In this document: positions 40,135 to 49,505 of the stretch, one piece after another | How positions within the stretch are numbered: the stretch's first letter is position 1 | How the letters are laid out: each line of letters begins with the position of its first letter | Source of the DNA: an uncultured Lachnospiraceae bacterium | GTDB lineage: Bacteria; Bacillota; Clostridia; Lachnospirales; Lachnospiraceae | Direction of reading: 5' to 3' | NCBI GenBank assembly: GCA_947176965.1 | Contig: CAMWSU010000010.1 | Coordinates: 1-52,365, forward strand | DNA: 52,365 nucleotides | Program-made: the position numbers and the translations under genes | The notes under the pieces: model-generated | Told to the model about the DNA's origin: nothing | What the model saw: the letters and a program-made list of their open reading frames with translations, nothing else | Databases searched by the model: none

Positions 40135-42408
40135 TTACCTGACCCTGAACGACCATCGTCTGCTGCAATGCTTTATCAGCGCTTCCCACCTCGCATCCGC
40201 CTTCGACGTTGTCTCTCCCGCAAAAAACATTTCATAAAGCGCCGCATTCTGCTCCTCCGTAAACCCACGGCGGCAGTGCGCATTGATCCAGTCCGTCTGT
40301 TCTTTGATTGTGCGCAGTACGGCAAACTCCTGATTTTTTTGTGAAAGATACGCAGCAAGCCGCCTATATTCCAGTTTTGCACGCTCCCTTGCGGGCAGCC
40401 GTCTTTCTTTTACCCTGCGGATCAAATTCTTTCCCGTAAAATAGCACAGCAGCACAAGCGCAGCCGCAGAAAGAACAAACGCAAGACCGCTGACCGCCGT
40501 CTCGATATAAGCGCCGACATTGCTTTCTCCGAAATCCGAACCTCCGCCGCCCTCGCCCCGGCCTAAGAAGTCATCCCAAAACGAGCTTCTTTCCTCCTCA
40601 TCATTTGACGCAGGCGTGGGATCGACCACGACCCAGCCCTCCCCTTCGATATAGATTTCTACCCATGCATGCGCGGACGCATCCGCGATCTCAAGCTCCA
40701 CAAGCGCCGTTTCGCCGATGGGAGAATAACCGCTGTAATAATCCGCGTAATCGGCGCCCTCCACAAGCGTACCGTCCAGTATCATATCCTCGTACGTAAA
40801 CGCATATCCCTCCGCGTACCTTGCGGGAATTCCCATATTGCGAAACAGCATCACTGCTGACGACGCAAAATGCGCGCAATAACCCCGCTTGCTCTCCAAC
40901 AGAAAATGCGTGATATAATCAGAACTGCCGTAATAAAACCCCGGCCGCAGCGTATACGAATATTGCTCATCAAAATATGCCGTCACCTGCGCCGCAATCT
41001 CCCTCGGCGTACCCGAAAATCCGGCTTCCCTGCAAATACGTTCCACCGCCCGGCGGCAGCTTTCCGGCACGATCAGATAATCCCCGTCCACTTCCTCCGT
41101 CACATCCTGCAATGCTATGACGGGAGGAAAATAAACATATTCCGCATCCATGCCACCGCGCCGTGCATGGTCCGTATAATATGGGCGGTAATCATACGTC
41201 CCGGATGCGCCGACATTTACAACCTCCATCACACCGCAGCTCTGTCCCGATGCATTGTCCGTCCCATCGTCCGGAACATCACGCTCCCCATCCGCCGCGT
41301 CCGGAAGAGCATATCCGATCAATCTGTCCGCCGGTTCGTCGTGCGCGTAACGCGCTGCCCTGCCTGCAACCGTTTGTTCCATCCATGCGTCCGCACCGTC
41401 CGCTCTTGTCCATCGATCTCCCGTGTAGTCTTTTCCCGTAAAGGCTTTTAAGTAAACCGGATCATAGCTGTACGGCGTATAGCGCACGATCAGGTCCGTC
41501 TCAAAATCAGGTATGACCGCAGAACCCTTACTCAACATGCCGCCGCTCACACCGGCCCCGTTCTGTCCGCGCCCGAACAGCGAAAACAGACCATACTGCA
41601 TCACATTTGCCACTTCTCTTTCCAAAGCCTTTTTCGCGGCATTGGCACGGACAATCGACGTATACCCGGCGCGCGGCAGTACAAGTGTAACTACCTGCAC
41701 GAACACAACAACAAACAACGTGATGACCGGCAGTATATCATGCGCCTGCTTCGCGGACTGTTCCCGGACATTTGTCCCCTGAATCGCCGCGACCGTTGCA
41801 TATCCGATAAACAAAAGCATCATGTACCCGACGCCGGGTAATTTTTCAAAGTAAAACGGGATCGCATAAAAAGGAAACGTCAACAGTAGCGTCGTCCACA
41901 GACTCACTTTTTGACGCAGACGGATTTGAAGCAGGATGGTTCCCACCATACCGATAAACAGGGCAAAGCCCGTTACCGCAGCGTGTTCATTTTCCACGAC
42001 AAGCGCATATTCCGTCCTGCTTGCAACGCCGAGATACCTTCCCGCATCCTCCAAAACACGATTGACAACGGCATAATAACCGCTGTTGATCACCCAGAAC
42101 TTTTGAAATGCAACATAGACATAAAGAAGAAACACCAGAATATTGACAAGATTGACCGCCCATTTCCGCCGCGTCTCATACACCGCACTCAAAAGAAATG
42201 CCAGCCAGAAAATGGCGAGTATGCATTGTTCCTTTTGATATGCGATCTCATAAGCAGATAAAAAACCACCGATCGAACCATAGACAAGCGCAAAAACCAA
42301 CGTCGCTTTTGCAAGCGCCGCTTTTATATCATAACGCGGTCTCTCTTTTGTTTGGAGAAGCCGCACATCCGATGTGTCCACTTGGTTTTTTTTTCTAATA
42401 CCGGCCAT
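40135..42408 (-). CDS. Membrane transglutaminase-like protein (TgpA type)
   Basis: A 757-residue protein with six or so N-terminal TMs (about residues 30-230), a large extracellular region with a transglutaminase core and a last TM near residue 640 followed by a cytoplasmic tail resembling DUF4129. The catalytic triad is Cys in GYCAHFASSAVML, His in SAHAWVEI and Asp in VVVDPTPAS. Such proteins follow moxR and DUF58 genes in many bacteria; here the start overlaps the DUF58 end by 14 nt. The likely task is processing or crosslinking of surface proteins, not shown here. The ATG at 42408 has only a weak site, suggesting coupled translation. Confidence 0.85.
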   Translation of the reverse strand: MAGIRKKNQVDTSDVRLLQTKERPRYDIKAALAKATLVFALVYGSIGGFLSAYEIAYQKEQCILAIFWLAFLLSAVYETRRKWAVNLVNILVFLLYVYVAFQKFWVINSGYYAVVNRVLEDAGRYLGVASRTEYALVVENEHAAVTGFALFIGMVGTILLQIRLRQKVSLWTTLLLTFPFYAIPFYFEKLPGVGYMMLLFIGYATVAAIQGTNVREQSAKQAHDILPVITLFVVVFVQVVTLVLPRAGYTSIVRANAAKKALEREVANVMQYGLFSLFGRGQNGAGVSGGMLSKGSAVIPDFETDLIVRYTPYSYDPVYLKAFTGKDYTGDRWTRADGADAWMEQTVAGRAARYAHDEPADRLIGYALPDAADGERDVPDDGTDNASGQSCGVMEVVNVGASGTYDYRPYYTDHARRGGMDAEYVYFPPVIALQDVTEEVDGDYLIVPESCRRAVERICREAGFSGTPREIAAQVTAYFDEQYSYTLRPGFYYGSSDYITHFLLESKRGYCAHFASSAVMLFRNMGIPARYAEGYAFTYEDMILDGTLVEGADYADYYSGYSPIGETALVELEIADASAHAWVEIYIEGEGWVVVDPTPASNDEEERSSFWDDFLGRGEGGGGSDFGESNVGAYIETAVSGLAFVLSAAALVLLCYFTGKNLIRRVKERRLPARERAKLEYRRLAAYLSQKNQEFAVLRTIKEQTDWINAHCRRGFTEEQNAALYEMFFAGETTSKADARWEALIKHCSRRWSFRVR

Positions 42409-43426
42409 ACGCACCCAGATATGCTCCTGTCTGAATCAAAATATAACTCTCGCCGGGATGGGCAATCGCCATCTGCTGTTTTGCCGTCCCCGGCTGCCTA
42501 AAACCGCCGGAGCTTAAGATTTCTGCAGTCACGCCCTCAAGCTCTCCCTGCTCCAAGCAATAATTTGTCCGCAGCTCCCCGTCCGTACCCTGCCAAAAAA
42601 GCTGCACCGGGTATCCTTTTTCCAATAAAAGCCCGCACACGCCGCAGAACGCATCCATCAATTGATCGTTCTCAAGCTTATCGCTTCCTAACGGCAGCAG
42701 GACATTCATCTTTTCCCTGCCGGCAGCAAGCCGCTCCCGCACCATCAAATGTTCCCGTTTTGCCGTCAGCTTCCAGTGAATGCTCTTTAACTCATCGCCC
42801 GCAATGTACTCCCGCACTTCATAATCGGGATTATAATCCGTACCCCGTTTTTTTACCTCATCCTCCTCGGGAAATCCCTCTACAACAGAAGAAAGCACAT
42901 CCTCGTCCCCCGTATGCCGCTCCGGATAGGCAAGTGTCCATGCGCCGCTTGCCCCACAGCCGGAATATTCCACGATATGAAACGCATCATGGACGACAAA
43001 CTGCTCAATCTCCACTTCGATCCGCCCTGCATAGCCGCTCTCTAACTGCTGCTTTATGCATGCGCCCCCGCGCGGCGCGACCCATAGCCGCTCCTGCTTT
43101 TTCTGATAGCCCTGCGTGAACGCATTGCCCCATCGGTAGATAATCCTGGCGCCGAAACCTGCAAAACGACTTTGATTTGTTACTTGAATTTCAACGGGAA
43201 ATGCCCTGCCGCGCCCGACCCGGTTTATCGGCAGCATTACCCCTGCGCATAATCCGTCCTTATTTTTCCACAAAAGAAGCACGGACGCCGCCGCGCTCCC
43301 GATCATCAACGCCATTGCCACAAACAGGAAATAGCTGCGAAAAAACCACCACAGCTCCGCTGTAGCTAACAGCAGCACGCAGAAGCGGAGCGTACCCCTG
43401 ATACTCAGTTTCAGCTTTCCTTTCAT
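42395..43426 (-). CDS. DUF58-domain protein
   Basis: A 343-residue protein with two N-terminal TMs (about residues 10-50) and a cytoplasmic or extracytoplasmic DUF58/vWA-like domain. The signature REYIAGDELKSIHWKLTAKR is highly characteristic. The ATG overlaps the moxR stop by one base (TGATG), so translation is coupled. Part of the moxR-DUF58-transglutaminase operon; the family is thought to act with MoxR ATPases in chaperoning or assembling surface complexes. Confidence 0.87.
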   Translation of the reverse strand: MKGKLKLSIRGTLRFCVLLLATAELWWFFRSYFLFVAMALMIGSAAASVLLLWKNKDGLCAGVMLPINRVGRGRAFPVEIQVTNQSRFAGFGARIIYRWGNAFTQGYQKKQERLWVAPRGGACIKQQLESGYAGRIEVEIEQFVVHDAFHIVEYSGCGASGAWTLAYPERHTGDEDVLSSVVEGFPEEDEVKKRGTDYNPDYEVREYIAGDELKSIHWKLTAKREHLMVRERLAAGREKMNVLLPLGSDKLENDQLMDAFCGVCGLLLEKGYPVQLFWQGTDGELRTNYCLEQGELEGVTAEILSSGGFRQPGTAKQQMAIAHPGESYILIQTGAYLGAYGRY

Positions 43427-44346
43427 CAAACGGCATGTATCCTTTCCGTAATCTCAAAAATCACCTGCGCCGCATCCATGCCCTCTGCCTTCGCCTTGGC
43501 ATTTAGGTGAATACGGTGTCCCCACACATCCCCGATGACGGTAAGCACATCCTCGGGAATCACATAATCTGCGCCGCGCATAAGTGCCGTCGCTTTCGCC
43601 ATCTTTAACAGCGCGATACTGCCGCGCGGACTGATCCCCAGCGCAATACGCGCATCCCGCCGTGTCGCTTCTGTCAGATTAATGATATATTCGTAGATGC
43701 TGTCTTCCACATGAAGCTTGTCCGCCTGCGCCCGAAGCTCCATCAGACGTTTCACGGAAAGCACGCTCTGCACCTTATCAAGGCTTCTGCCGACGCTGCC
43801 CTTTAAGACCTCCATTGCCGCCTCATGCGAGGGGTATCCCATGTTTAAGCAGATTAAAAACCGGTCAAGCTGCGATTCCGGCAGACGCTGCGTACCGGAT
43901 GCGCCGAACGGATTTTCTGTCGCAATGACCGTAAACGGCGTCGGCAGGGTATGCGCGATCCCATCCACCGTCACGCGGGACTCCTCCATCACTTCTAATA
44001 ACGCTGACTGCGTTTTAGAGGAAGTACGGTTTAACTCATCTGCCAAAAACAGATTGCAGAAGACCGCGCCCTCCTTGAATTCAAAACTGCCCGTCCCGCT
44101 GTTATACATGGTAAACCCGACAATATCGCTCGGCAGTACATCGGGCGTAAACTGCATCCGCCGGTAATCTAATTCCATCGCTCTGCCGAGTGCCATTGCC
44201 AGCGTCGTCTTACCGACACCCGGAATATCCTCCAACAGGACATGCCCTCCCGCAAGGATCGCTCCCAATACCTTGCAGATCACGGGATCCTTTCCTTTCA
44301 CAATCTTATTTACTTCTATCACTATCTGCTCTAATTCCGTGTTCAT
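43426..44346 (-). CDS. moxR: MoxR-family AAA+ ATPase
   Basis: A 306-residue AAA+ protein. Walker A is EDIPGVGKTTLA, Walker B FLADELNRTS, sensor 1 VIATENPFG and the arginine finger region LPESQLDRF. This set is specific for MoxR ATPases, which act as chaperones for vWA-containing partners. GGGG lies 7 nt before the ATG chosen (MNTELEQIV); an open frame of 69 nt upstream is not needed. First gene of a three-gene operon. Confidence 0.9.
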   Translation of the reverse strand: MNTELEQIVIEVNKIVKGKDPVICKVLGAILAGGHVLLEDIPGVGKTTLAMALGRAMELDYRRMQFTPDVLPSDIVGFTMYNSGTGSFEFKEGAVFCNLFLADELNRTSSKTQSALLEVMEESRVTVDGIAHTLPTPFTVIATENPFGASGTQRLPESQLDRFLICLNMGYPSHEAAMEVLKGSVGRSLDKVQSVLSVKRLMELRAQADKLHVEDSIYEYIINLTEATRRDARIALGISPRGSIALLKMAKATALMRGADYVIPEDVLTVIGDVWGHRIHLNAKAKAEGMDAAQVIFEITERIHAV

Positions 44347-44423
44347 GGTGTTTCCCCTTTTTTGACGACTTCGCCGATACGATAAACATGGTATTTCCGA
44401 ATATACGCGTACCATTTTGTTTC

Positions 44424-44450
44424 AGTATAGCATAATTGCTGCTGCTTTAA
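44424..44450 (-). promoter_or_regulatory. Probable moxR promoter (extended -10)
   Basis: TATACT (44429-44424) preceded by TG one base upstream, an extended -10 element, on the minus strand about 80 bp before moxR. The -35 region is weak. Confidence 0.45.
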
Positions 44451-44477
44451 TAGGAATAATGTGCCGGATTATTTTTA

Positions 44478-45836
44478 CTAATGTCCCGCATCATCTGTAT
44501 GAACTAATTTTTTCTTATTCACATACATCATACAGCCAATACAAAGCAGAATTTGAAGAATTGTGGAACACGGCGTTGCCAATCCGATGCGAAACAGGGA
44601 TACCGGTTCTATCTTACTCATGATAAACGAGACCGGAACCCTTACCAGGAATGCACCGATGATGCCCTGCGCCATAACAAAGGTCGTAAGCTCCATACCG
44701 TTAAAAAATCCGATAAAGCAGAAAAGGAAGCAGGTAAGCAGGCAATCTATGGCATACGCCTTCAAGTACTGTGCTGACGCCGCGATTACATCTGAATCCT
44801 TTGCAAAAATCCAAGACAACAGATCGCCGTGGAAGAATGAAATATAGAACATCGTTATTGCAAAAATCAGGGATACGCCTATGGCATATTTCAATGCTTT
44901 TACCGCTCTCTCCGGTTTCCCCGCACCGCGATTCTGGGCAACAAACGCGGACATGGACTGCATAAACGCCGCGGGTACTAACATGATAAATGCACACACT
45001 TTTTCGGCAACACCAACGCCTGCGGACTCTGTCAGTCCCAGTGCGTTGACAATGGCAAGGATCACAAGAAAGGAGATTCCTACTAACAAGTCCTGCAATG
45101 CGATCGGGGTTCCCAGACGAAAAATTTTTTTGATAATGCCGTCATTCCATCGGATCATACTTTTCTCTATCGAAAACGGCATTTCCTTCCGCCTGATCAG
45201 GAAAAGAGAGATGACAACACTGACCATCTGCGCAAAAACAGTCGCTATCGCTGCCCCCATCGTTCCAAGGTGGAATACGGCTACCATCAATAAGTCGCCC
45301 GCTATGTTGCAGACGCAGGCAATGGCAACGGTAAGCAGCGGTGTTTTGGAATCGCCCAAACCGCGAAAGATACTGCCGATCAGATTGTAAGCAATGATAA
45401 TGACAGAACCGGCTCCACAGATACGTATATAAACCGTTGTCAGCGGAAGCGCTTCTTTCGGGGCATGCATGATATGCGCCAACAATTCCGCTCCGATCGG
45501 GATCAAAACGGTAAACACGATGCCGATCGCAAAGAAAAGCACAAGCCCGCTGCCGACAATTTGACCTGCTTCCTTCGGCTTTTTCTCACCGATTTTTTCC
45601 CCGAGAAAAATGGTCATACCCATCGCAAAGCTGCTGATCAGATTTGTCAGCGTCATCATGATCTGTGACCCGGTAGAGACGGCGGACACATCCGCCGCCT
45701 TTGCGAATTTCCCTACCACCAACAAGTCCACCGCTCCATACATCGCCTGCAGAAAAAGTGCAAACAAAACCGGCATTGCAAACCGCAATAGCGGCGTTAC
45801 TATTTTTCCTTGTGTAAAATTCAAATCGTTTTTCAT
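44478..45836 (-). CDS. MATE-family efflux transporter
   Basis: A 452-residue, 12-helix multidrug/toxin exporter driven by Na+ or H+. Typical MATE blocks are FAMPVLFALFLQAMYGAVDLLVVGKF near the start and GAAIATVFAQMVSVVISLFLI after TM6, with the two pseudo-symmetric halves. The N-terminal half carries the Asp of AVDLL and the C-terminal half GVGVAEKV. GGAGG lies 6-7 nt before the ATG. The 5' leader holds a terminator-like fold (45851-45906), so expression may be attenuated. Substrate not predictable. Confidence 0.88.
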   Translation of the reverse strand: MKNDLNFTQGKIVTPLLRFAMPVLFALFLQAMYGAVDLLVVGKFAKAADVSAVSTGSQIMMTLTNLISSFAMGMTIFLGEKIGEKKPKEAGQIVGSGLVLFFAIGIVFTVLIPIGAELLAHIMHAPKEALPLTTVYIRICGAGSVIIIAYNLIGSIFRGLGDSKTPLLTVAIACVCNIAGDLLMVAVFHLGTMGAAIATVFAQMVSVVISLFLIRRKEMPFSIEKSMIRWNDGIIKKIFRLGTPIALQDLLVGISFLVILAIVNALGLTESAGVGVAEKVCAFIMLVPAAFMQSMSAFVAQNRGAGKPERAVKALKYAIGVSLIFAITMFYISFFHGDLLSWIFAKDSDVIAASAQYLKAYAIDCLLTCFLFCFIGFFNGMELTTFVMAQGIIGAFLVRVPVSFIMSKIEPVSLFRIGLATPCSTILQILLCIGCMMYVNKKKLVHTDDAGH

Positions 45837-45850
45837 CGTTTCCTCCGCAT

Positions 45851-45906
45851 AAAAACGAGCCGGATAGAAATAACAGGTGTTTCAACCTGACATCTTATCC
45901 AGCTCG
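45851..45906 (-). promoter_or_regulatory. Terminator-like leader fold just before the MATE gene
   Basis: On the minus strand an outer 11-bp stem CGAGCTGGATA / TATCCGGCTCG (one G-T pair) closes an inner CAGGT / ACCTG hairpin and is followed by TTTTT, ending 15 nt before the MATE start. Only 15 nt remain for a promoter after it, so MATE mRNA must start upstream and pass through it. A second pairing GAAATA / TATTTC competes with the outer stem. Confidence 0.5.
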
Positions 45907-45940
45907 CTATTTCAAGAATAACTTACCCTCCGATGTTTAA

Positions 45941-45964
45941 GCCATAACTCCTTAAAGTTATGGC
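45941..45964. terminator. Hairpin after tRNA-Arg
   Basis: Stem GCCATAACTT / AAGTTATGGC-like, 9-10 bp with a 4-nt loop, 8 nt past the tRNA 3' end. A T run follows only on the plus strand, so it may be a 3'-processing or weak termination element. Confidence 0.45.
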
Positions 45965-45971
45965 TTTTCAA

Positions 45972-46044
45972 CGTTGGTGAGGTGACTCGAACACCCGATC
46001 TTCCGCTTAGGAGGCGGCTGCACTATCCACTGTGCTACACCAAC
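45972..46044 (-). tRNA. tRNA-Arg (anticodon CCU)
   Basis: A 73-nt minus-strand cloverleaf. Acceptor GTTGGTG / CACCAAC with G discriminator; anticodon stem CCGC / GCGG around CTCCTAA, so anticodon CCT reading AGG; T loop TTCGAGT. A promoter with TTGACG and TATACT lies about 50 bp upstream. No encoded CCA. Confidence 0.95.
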
Positions 46045-46091
46045 TTATTTGAAAAATCTGCATGTATGCAGAACTCTCAACTATAAAATTT

Positions 46092-46120
46092 AGTATAACG
46101 GACGCCGCTTAAAACGTCAA
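46092..46120 (-). promoter_or_regulatory. Promoter of tRNA-Arg
   Basis: TTGACG (46120-46115), a 17-bp spacer and TATACT (46097-46092) on the minus strand, with the tRNA starting at 46044. Confidence 0.75.
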
Positions 46121-46158
46121 GCAGACTCTGAAAGAATACTTTGCAAATCCGTATTTCC

Positions 46159-47043
46159 TTAATTCGGAAAATGGAGATACCCCTGGAGCCAAAGCACACC
46201 CTTAAAGCGCCTGCCGACGGCAGGCTCCCCGAGCAGATCGACACTGTTAATGCAGACATCAAAGATCAGCTCGTTGCAATTGACTGTCAGAATGTAGACC
46301 TGTTCGGAGGTGATCACATTTGTCACCGTCCGGCACTCCATGATCTCACCCAAAAGAGAATACTGATCGCATTCCACGCCGTAGGGCATAAAATAGGTAT
46401 CCACCAGTGAATAAATATCCTGCGTGTGAATTTTCCGGGAAATTGCTGTATAGGTATCCATATCCTCTAATGTCAGGCTTTCGATCGCTTCCTCGTCCCC
46501 GCGTCTTGCTGCAGCCAAAAGTGAATAGCGATCAGCAGTTGCTTTTTTTACACTCGCCTTCTGCTTCTCGCTTTTCACAATCGGCATCATGATCGTACCG
46601 GAAATGCACAATGCGGAAAGCGTCAGCGTTGTCCCGCGCACGGGCAGCAGACTTAAATTCTTTGCGCGAATGTAGGGTACGATGTTCTGCATATAGAAAA
46701 TCAATGTCACGCCGACTTTCATATCATCGCAGACTCCCGCATACGATTCCTGCGCTGCATGGCGCTCAACGGAAACATCCTCCTGCGTCGTGACGCCCTC
46801 CCCGCGCACATAGGGAAAATAATAATCATATGTGAAATTGTTTGTCTCATCAAATTCCCCGCGGACCGTAATACCGATGCGCTCCCCGCATGCCATGCTG
46901 AATTCGGCAAACATGGAGTCATCCTCCGTTCCTGAGGTATAGCTTTTTTCCGTTGCTCTTTGTATGGAATAGGTAATCAGTTCACGAAGCTGTTTTTTTG
47001 TCGTGATCTGCGAAAACCCAATCGCCCTTAAATATCTATGCAA
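46159..47043 (-). CDS. DUF3881-like protein
   Basis: A 294-residue soluble protein that matches the pattern I associate with DUF3881, a Lachnospiraceae/Clostridia family of unknown role: it begins MHRYLRAIGFS and contains TTKKQLRELITYSIQ and long beta-strand segments. GAGAGAGG lies 6 nt before a TTG start (47043); the frame is open for another 99 nt into serS without signal. It starts 13 bp after serS on the same strand. No catalytic motif is visible. Confidence 0.7.
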   Translation of the reverse strand: MHRYLRAIGFSQITTKKQLRELITYSIQRATEKSYTSGTEDDSMFAEFSMACGERIGITVRGEFDETNNFTYDYYFPYVRGEGVTTQEDVSVERHAAQESYAGVCDDMKVGVTLIFYMQNIVPYIRAKNLSLLPVRGTTLTLSALCISGTIMMPIVKSEKQKASVKKATADRYSLLAAARRGDEEAIESLTLEDMDTYTAISRKIHTQDIYSLVDTYFMPYGVECDQYSLLGEIMECRTVTNVITSEQVYILTVNCNELIFDVCINSVDLLGEPAVGRRFKGVLWLQGYLHFPN

Positions 47044-47056
47044 AACACACCTCTCT

Positions 47057-48337
47057 CTAGCGGATCTCCGTCTTGCCGCCCATATAGGGACGAAGTACTT
47101 CCGGAATCCGAATGGAACCATCCGCCTGCAGATTATTTTCAAGGAAAGCGATCAGCATTCTCGGCGGCGCCGCTACCGTATTATTCAGCGTATGTGCATA
47201 ATACTTTTTGCCGTCCTCCCCGTTTACTCTGATCTTCAATCTTCTCGCCTGTGCATCGCCTAAATTAGAACAGCTTCCCACTTCAAAATATTTCTGCTGT
47301 CTCGGCGACCACGCCTCCACATCAAAAGACTTCACTTTTAAGTCCGCCAGATCACCGGAGCAGCATTCCAGTGTCCGCACGGGAATATCCATGGAACGGA
47401 AGAGATCGACCGTATTCTGCCACAGCTTATCAAACCACATTGGCGATTCCTCCGGCTTGCAGACAACGATCATCTCCTGTTTTTCAAACTGGTGGATACG
47501 GTAAATGCCGCGCTCCTCAATGCCATGCGCCCCTTTTTCTTTCCGGAAGCAGGGCGAATAGCTCGTCAATGTTTTCGGCAGCTCCTGTTCGGGAAGAATG
47601 GTATCAATAAATTTACCGATCATGGAATGCTCGCTCGTACCGATCAGGTAAAGATCCTCTCCCTCAATCTTATACATCATCGCATCCATTTCCGCAAAAC
47701 TCATAACGCCGGTCACAACGCTGCTGCGGATCATGAACGGCGGCACACAGTACGTAAAGCCGCGGTCGATCATAAAATCACGCGCATAGGAAATGACCGC
47801 CGAATGCAGTCTCGCAATATCTCCCATTAAATAATAGAAACCATTGCCCGCAACTTTCCTTGCACTGTCAAGGTCGATGCCATGAAAGCGCTCCATGATT
47901 TCTGTATGATAAGGAATCTCAAAATCAGGAACAGCCGGCTCGCCGTATTTTGTCACCTCGACATTCTCGGTATCATTTTTTCCGATCGGCACGGACGGGT
48001 CAATGATATTCGGGATTGTCATCATGATCTTTGTGATTTTTTCACTAAGCTCCGTCTCCTTTGCAGAAAGCTCCTCAAGCTGTTTTGCCTGATCAGCGAC
48101 CTGCTGCTTGACGGCTTCAGCTTCTTCTTTTTTGCCCTGTCCCATCAATGCACCGATCTGTTTCGAAAGCTTATTGCGGTTCGCCCGGAGTGTATCCGCT
48201 TCCTGCTGCGTTTTTCTGGCCTCGCTGTCAAGCGCAATGACTTCATCCACGAGCGGAAGTTTATCATCCTGAAATTTCTTTCGGATATTCTCTTTTACTG
48301 CTTCCGGATTTTCTCTCAAAAATTTAATGTCGATCAT
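47057..48337 (-). CDS. serS: Seryl-tRNA synthetase
   Basis: A 426-residue class II synthetase charging tRNA-Ser. Residues 27-105 form the long antiparallel coiled-coil arm that grips the tRNA variable arm. Motif 2 is SPCFRKEKGAHGIEERGIYR. Motif 3 reads LNNTVAAPPRMLIAFLENN, keeping the essential Arg but differing from the common SGLAVGRTLVA form. GTSEHSMIG replaces the usual GTAE sequence of the active site. GGGAGG lies about 11 nt before the ATG. It follows the HD-GYP-type gene by 71 bp. Confidence 0.93.
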   Translation of the reverse strand: MIDIKFLRENPEAVKENIRKKFQDDKLPLVDEVIALDSEARKTQQEADTLRANRNKLSKQIGALMGQGKKEEAEAVKQQVADQAKQLEELSAKETELSEKITKIMMTIPNIIDPSVPIGKNDTENVEVTKYGEPAVPDFEIPYHTEIMERFHGIDLDSARKVAGNGFYYLMGDIARLHSAVISYARDFMIDRGFTYCVPPFMIRSSVVTGVMSFAEMDAMMYKIEGEDLYLIGTSEHSMIGKFIDTILPEQELPKTLTSYSPCFRKEKGAHGIEERGIYRIHQFEKQEMIVVCKPEESPMWFDKLWQNTVDLFRSMDIPVRTLECCSGDLADLKVKSFDVEAWSPRQQKYFEVGSCSNLGDAQARRLKIRVNGEDGKKYYAHTLNNTVAAPPRMLIAFLENNLQADGSIRIPEVLRPYMGGKTEIR

Positions 48338-48408
48338 TTGTCTGTCTCCTCCCGAAATTCATTTGCTGGATTTTTATAAGATCACTTTTATATAAATCAT
48401 TCTCTTTA

Positions 48409-49461
48409 TCAGTTAGCGTCCTCCACAAATATGGATGCCTCTTTCACCAAATCTCTCACGATCTCTTTCGTAACAGTTTTGCCGTTTTTATCCCGGATAA
48501 TGCGGATGATCGGACGATCGGGAAACGCATGATTTTGTTTTACGACGATCGCCTCTTCGCCTGTGCTGAGCTTCACTTTCGTTCCGACAGGGTAAATGGC
48601 TATGAAATTCAGAAAATTGTCCACTAGCTGTTGTGGAAATAATTGATTTGCCGCTGTCCGCAGAAATTCGACCGCCTCGTGAACCTTTTTCCGCTTGTAG
48701 CCGATCCCGCTGATCATTTCGTCAAACATATCGCAAATGGTGATGATCTGAATGGTAAGCGGAATGGATGTTGCATGCAGCGGATAACCTGAACCGTCAA
48801 TATGTTCATGATGCATCAGGATCATATTCTTACTTTCATTCGACAGCCATTTTTCATTTTTTAATGAGGTATACGCATAAACCGGATGTTTTTTGTATTC
48901 GTTGAATTCAATCTCTGACATTTCTGTCATATTAGTATCTTTATAATTCAGCGTCAGATAGCGCAGACCTAAATCATGCAGGAGGCATGCGATACCCATA
49001 TCATGAACCGTATCATTTCTTAAAGAATATTTCAACGCAAGTAAAGTAACTAAGGTACACAGGCTGATAGAATGTTCATAAAGATCCGCGCTCCGCTCTT
49101 TAATATCATAGACCTTTTCGAGCACGCTATTCTCTTTCAGAATTTCCATAATGATGGCATCAGCTGTTTGGCAAAGCTCCTGCAGTTCATCATTATGCTG
49201 ATAGGTATGCTTTTCGATCACGTCACGAATCTTATCATGAAAACCTTTCTCCATGTCATTCCGTAAAATAAGAATCTCTTTGACCGGAATTTTTAGCTCA
49301 TCATGAATAAAGACTTCATTGATACCAAGCTCTTTCAGCTTTTCGATATATTCTTTTTTCAAAACTGTACCGCTTCCGAGTAAGACCTGATATTCCCTTG
49401 TCATAATGTCCTGCTCAAGAACATTCCCCTCTTCAAGCTGATCCACCTTTGTTAATTTCAA
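48409..49461 (-). CDS. HD-GYP-domain protein
   Basis: A 350-residue cytoplasmic protein with an N-terminal DUF3391-like region (about 1-90) and an HD-GYP domain. Metal and catalytic elements are YEHSISLC, CLLHDLGLRY (HD pair) and HHEHIDGSGYP (GYP motif). HD-GYP enzymes hydrolyse cyclic di-GMP, so c-di-GMP turnover is the likely role. The start is TTG with GAGG 4 nt upstream, which is a little close. It has no GGDEF partner in the window and lies between DUF4446 and serS. Confidence 0.87.
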   Translation of the reverse strand: MKLTKVDQLEEGNVLEQDIMTREYQVLLGSGTVLKKEYIEKLKELGINEVFIHDELKIPVKEILILRNDMEKGFHDKIRDVIEKHTYQHNDELQELCQTADAIIMEILKENSVLEKVYDIKERSADLYEHSISLCTLVTLLALKYSLRNDTVHDMGIACLLHDLGLRYLTLNYKDTNMTEMSEIEFNEYKKHPVYAYTSLKNEKWLSNESKNMILMHHEHIDGSGYPLHATSIPLTIQIITICDMFDEMISGIGYKRKKVHEAVEFLRTAANQLFPQQLVDNFLNFIAIYPVGTKVKLSTGEEAIVVKQNHAFPDRPIIRIIRDKNGKTVTKEIVRDLVKEASIFVEDAN

Positions 49462-49505
49462 TTGGCCTCAAGTCCTTTTCTGCTACAATAGTTTTTATGA
49501 TCAAT

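Noticed and set aside
40870-41451. Plus-strand frame of 193 codons over the transglutaminase gene
   Set aside because: Composition is rich in Arg, Pro and His as expected from antisense reading; the minus strand has a clear domain there.
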